A stretch of DNA of 64,000 nucleotides from Ignavibacteriales bacterium (lineage in GTDB: Bacteria > Bacteroidota > Ignavibacteria > Ignavibacteriales > Ignavibacteriaceae). The notes under the pieces were generated by a model that was not told the DNA's origin, searched no databases, and saw only the letters and a program-made list of their open reading frames with translations. The DNA lies in the NCBI GenBank assembly GCA_020061465.1, contig JAGUYG010000004.1, positions 1 to 64,000 on the forward strand, written 5' to 3'. The position numbers were made by a program, and so were the translations under genes. Shown piece by piece: positions 62,779 through 64,000 of this stretch. Every line of letters begins with the position of its first letter. The first letter of the stretch is position 1.

Positions 62779-63516
62779 TTAATTGCCTCTTTCAAGCTCT
62801 TGAAATGAAAAAATTCTTGGGGGAATTTTTATATCGAATTTCATGTCGACAACTTCCATTGCCGTATAACGTCCTTCTTTAGCTTTGTTATACATCGTCC
62901 ATTTTGAGGGCAGCAACCGACCGTGAAATTTTTTAACGTCCGAATAAACCAGATACCTTATTAAGTTTTCCTTTTCATCGTAGTATTGAACTACGGAAGG
63001 AAGGTAATCATCCATTCTTACCCAATAATAAATTTTTCCCCAAACAACGGGTGCATCCGGTTTGGGTTTCAGTTCTATTTTCCATGTCATCATGCCGTTT
63101 ATTTCTTCTTCGGCAATGATTGATTGATCATAGTCCCGGTTTAAATTTGATTCTCTCACTAAATCGTCATTGGTAAAATCGGATCCGTTCCATGATTGAA
63201 GCATCATTGAAGGAGGAATTTTGATTGTTGTTTCGGTATTGCGAAGATAGCTCCAAATTTCATTTCCAATCTTAAGCGTTTTATTACCTGCTTCTTTTTT
63301 GGGAGATTTCGTAATGATCAAAGCTTTTTCATTTCCCTGCCACCAGCTTTCCATTTCGAGCGTTCTTGTGAATTCGGGTGTTTTAATTGTCATTCTGATA
63401 ATTCCGTAGGCGGTTTCCCCTTTAACAGCGTCTTCTGCTCGTTTCAAAATTTCTTCGGCAGTTTGAGCAGCAAGGTTGGTTATCATGAAGGCTAGTAAAA
63501 ACAATAACTTTTTCAT
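62779..63516 (-). CDS. LolA-like periplasmic carrier
   Basis: 245 aa with signal peptide (LLFLLAFMITNLAAQ). The half-barrel LolA-type fold is suggested by TAYGIIRMTIKTPEFTRTLE, SWWQGNEKALIITKSPKKEA, KTLKIGNEIWSYLRNTETTI and VWGKIYYWVRMDDYLPSVVQ. The family is called outer-membrane lipoprotein-sorting protein. Sitting first in an operon with two FtsX permeases, their ATPase and a barrel, it may carry a lipid, lipoprotein or other hydrophobic compound across the periplasm. It is not the housekeeping LolA by sequence, so its cargo is open. Confidence 0.85.
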   Translation of the reverse strand: MKKLLFLLAFMITNLAAQTAEEILKRAEDAVKGETAYGIIRMTIKTPEFTRTLEMESWWQGNEKALIITKSPKKEAGNKTLKIGNEIWSYLRNTETTIKIPPSMMLQSWNGSDFTNDDLVRESNLNRDYDQSIIAEEEINGMMTWKIELKPKPDAPVVWGKIYYWVRMDDYLPSVVQYYDEKENLIRYLVYSDVKKFHGRLLPSKWTMYNKAKEGRYTAMEVVDMKFDIKIPPRIFSFQELERGN

Positions 63517-63788
63517 TTCAATCTCTGTTCTTAATAAAAAATCACACTTAAAAAATATCGAACTTTTTTTAGCTGCCCAAATAGTTTGTAAGATATTTTA
63601 TGCTAAATAGAAAATATTAAGGTAAAGGAAAACTCAATTAGAAATCAGCTATGTAAGCTGGAATACCTTTTCATTCAACATATAATATTTTGGAATTGAA
63701 GTTCATTCGGTATTCAACAATCCCCTCATAATAGGAGTAATGATTTGCTTTCCTTTTCTTATATTTGACAAAAATTTTTGGAGACAAA

Positions 63789-64000
63789 ATGAAACTGAAA
63801 TCTATTTTTTCCTTATTAATTATTTCGCTAACACTTTGGTCGTGCGCCGAAAAGGAAGAACCAAAAACCGAAACTCAAACCGGAACGGATGTTCACAAAG
63901 TTAAAGTTGAAGAAGCGTTAGCCGCCTCAAATTATACTTATCTGTTAGTTAGTGAAAATAATACTAAATACTGGATAGCCGTTCCCTCAATGCAGGTTGA
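63789..64000 (+). CDS. Small lipoprotein, 5' part only
   Basis: Runs off the window end. Lipoprotein signal (LIISLTLWSC, then AEKEEPKTETQT). The mature part begins VKVEEALAASNYTYLLVSEN and NTKYWIAVPSMQV, a stretch known from small OB-fold proteins of Bacteroidota with unknown function. GGAG lies 6 bases upstream of the ATG. It probably ends soon after the window edge. Confidence 0.75.
   Translation, partial: MKLKSIFSLLIISLTLWSCAEKEEPKTETQTGTDVHKVKVEEALAASNYTYLLVSENNTKYWIAVPSMQV

Overview
The window looks like chromosome of a member of the Bacteroidota/Chlorobi group, most probably an Ignavibacteria-type bacterium. Three things suggest this: one secreted protein (22140-24248) ends in a type IX secretion C-terminal sorting domain with the NYPNPFNP-type motif common in Ignavibacteria; the primary sigma factor is the short Bacteroidota/Chlorobi kind; and there are many signal-peptide or lipobox proteins. 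This is inference from families, as no rRNA gene is present. The base composition is AT-rich except in part of an accessory region.

Layout. (1) 0.2-9.3 kb: alaS, a large PAS/GAF hybrid sensor histidine kinase and an ABC exporter. (2) 9.5-21 kb: an accessory region in which every gene is on the + strand, most are small and promoter-poor, and genes are separated by repeats. It holds a thioredoxin-like lipoprotein gene with two downstream copies of its 3' end, two HicB/HicA modules whose hicA genes each carry an in-frame TAA, a DUF2281/MazF-type module, a glycosyltransferase, a VanZ-like protein, a secreted serine protease, an OsmC protein, a methyltransferase and unknowns. Two well-formed attC-like recombination sites (12408-12546 and 14054-14214) and several half or decayed ones lie at gene 3' ends, so I read this as an integron-cassette cluster with no integrase gene in the window (CALIN-like). 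(3) 22.1-29.8 kb: a tight six-gene minus-strand operon: CHASE2 membrane sensor, FecR-like protein, papain-fold peptidase with a DUF4384-like tail, small anchored protein, caspase-fold peptidase, T9SS cargo. It is the best candidate for an undescribed system: an envelope sensor coupled to two exported cysteine peptidases. (4) 30.8-35.6 kb: an intact MNT/HEPN toxin-antitoxin pair, a secreted GH13 enzyme, and decayed nucleotidyltransferase/HEPN genes. (5) 35.7-55.7 kb: ordinary housekeeping and envelope genes (VOC protein, DUF885 lipoprotein, NYN nuclease-like protein, GT2+DUF4922 pair, TonB receptor, AlaX, nitroreductase, TraB-family protein, lytic transglycosylase, beta-lactamase-fold hydrolase, rpoD, acyl-CoA ligase). 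(6) 55.8-63.5 kb: a second lipoprotein with a caspase-like His/Cys dyad, then an envelope operon (LolA-like protein, two FtsX/MacB-type permeases, ATPase, beta-barrel protein). The window ends inside a small lipoprotein gene.

Across the window an 18-bp palindrome of the form TCCRAAGGATCSTTYSGA (and a 27-bp form) is scattered in intergenic DNA and once, in frame, inside a gene. Comparison of repeated sequences inside this window shows sites with and without it at the same position, so it behaves like a tiny inserted element. No tRNA, rRNA, CRISPR array or transposase was recognised.
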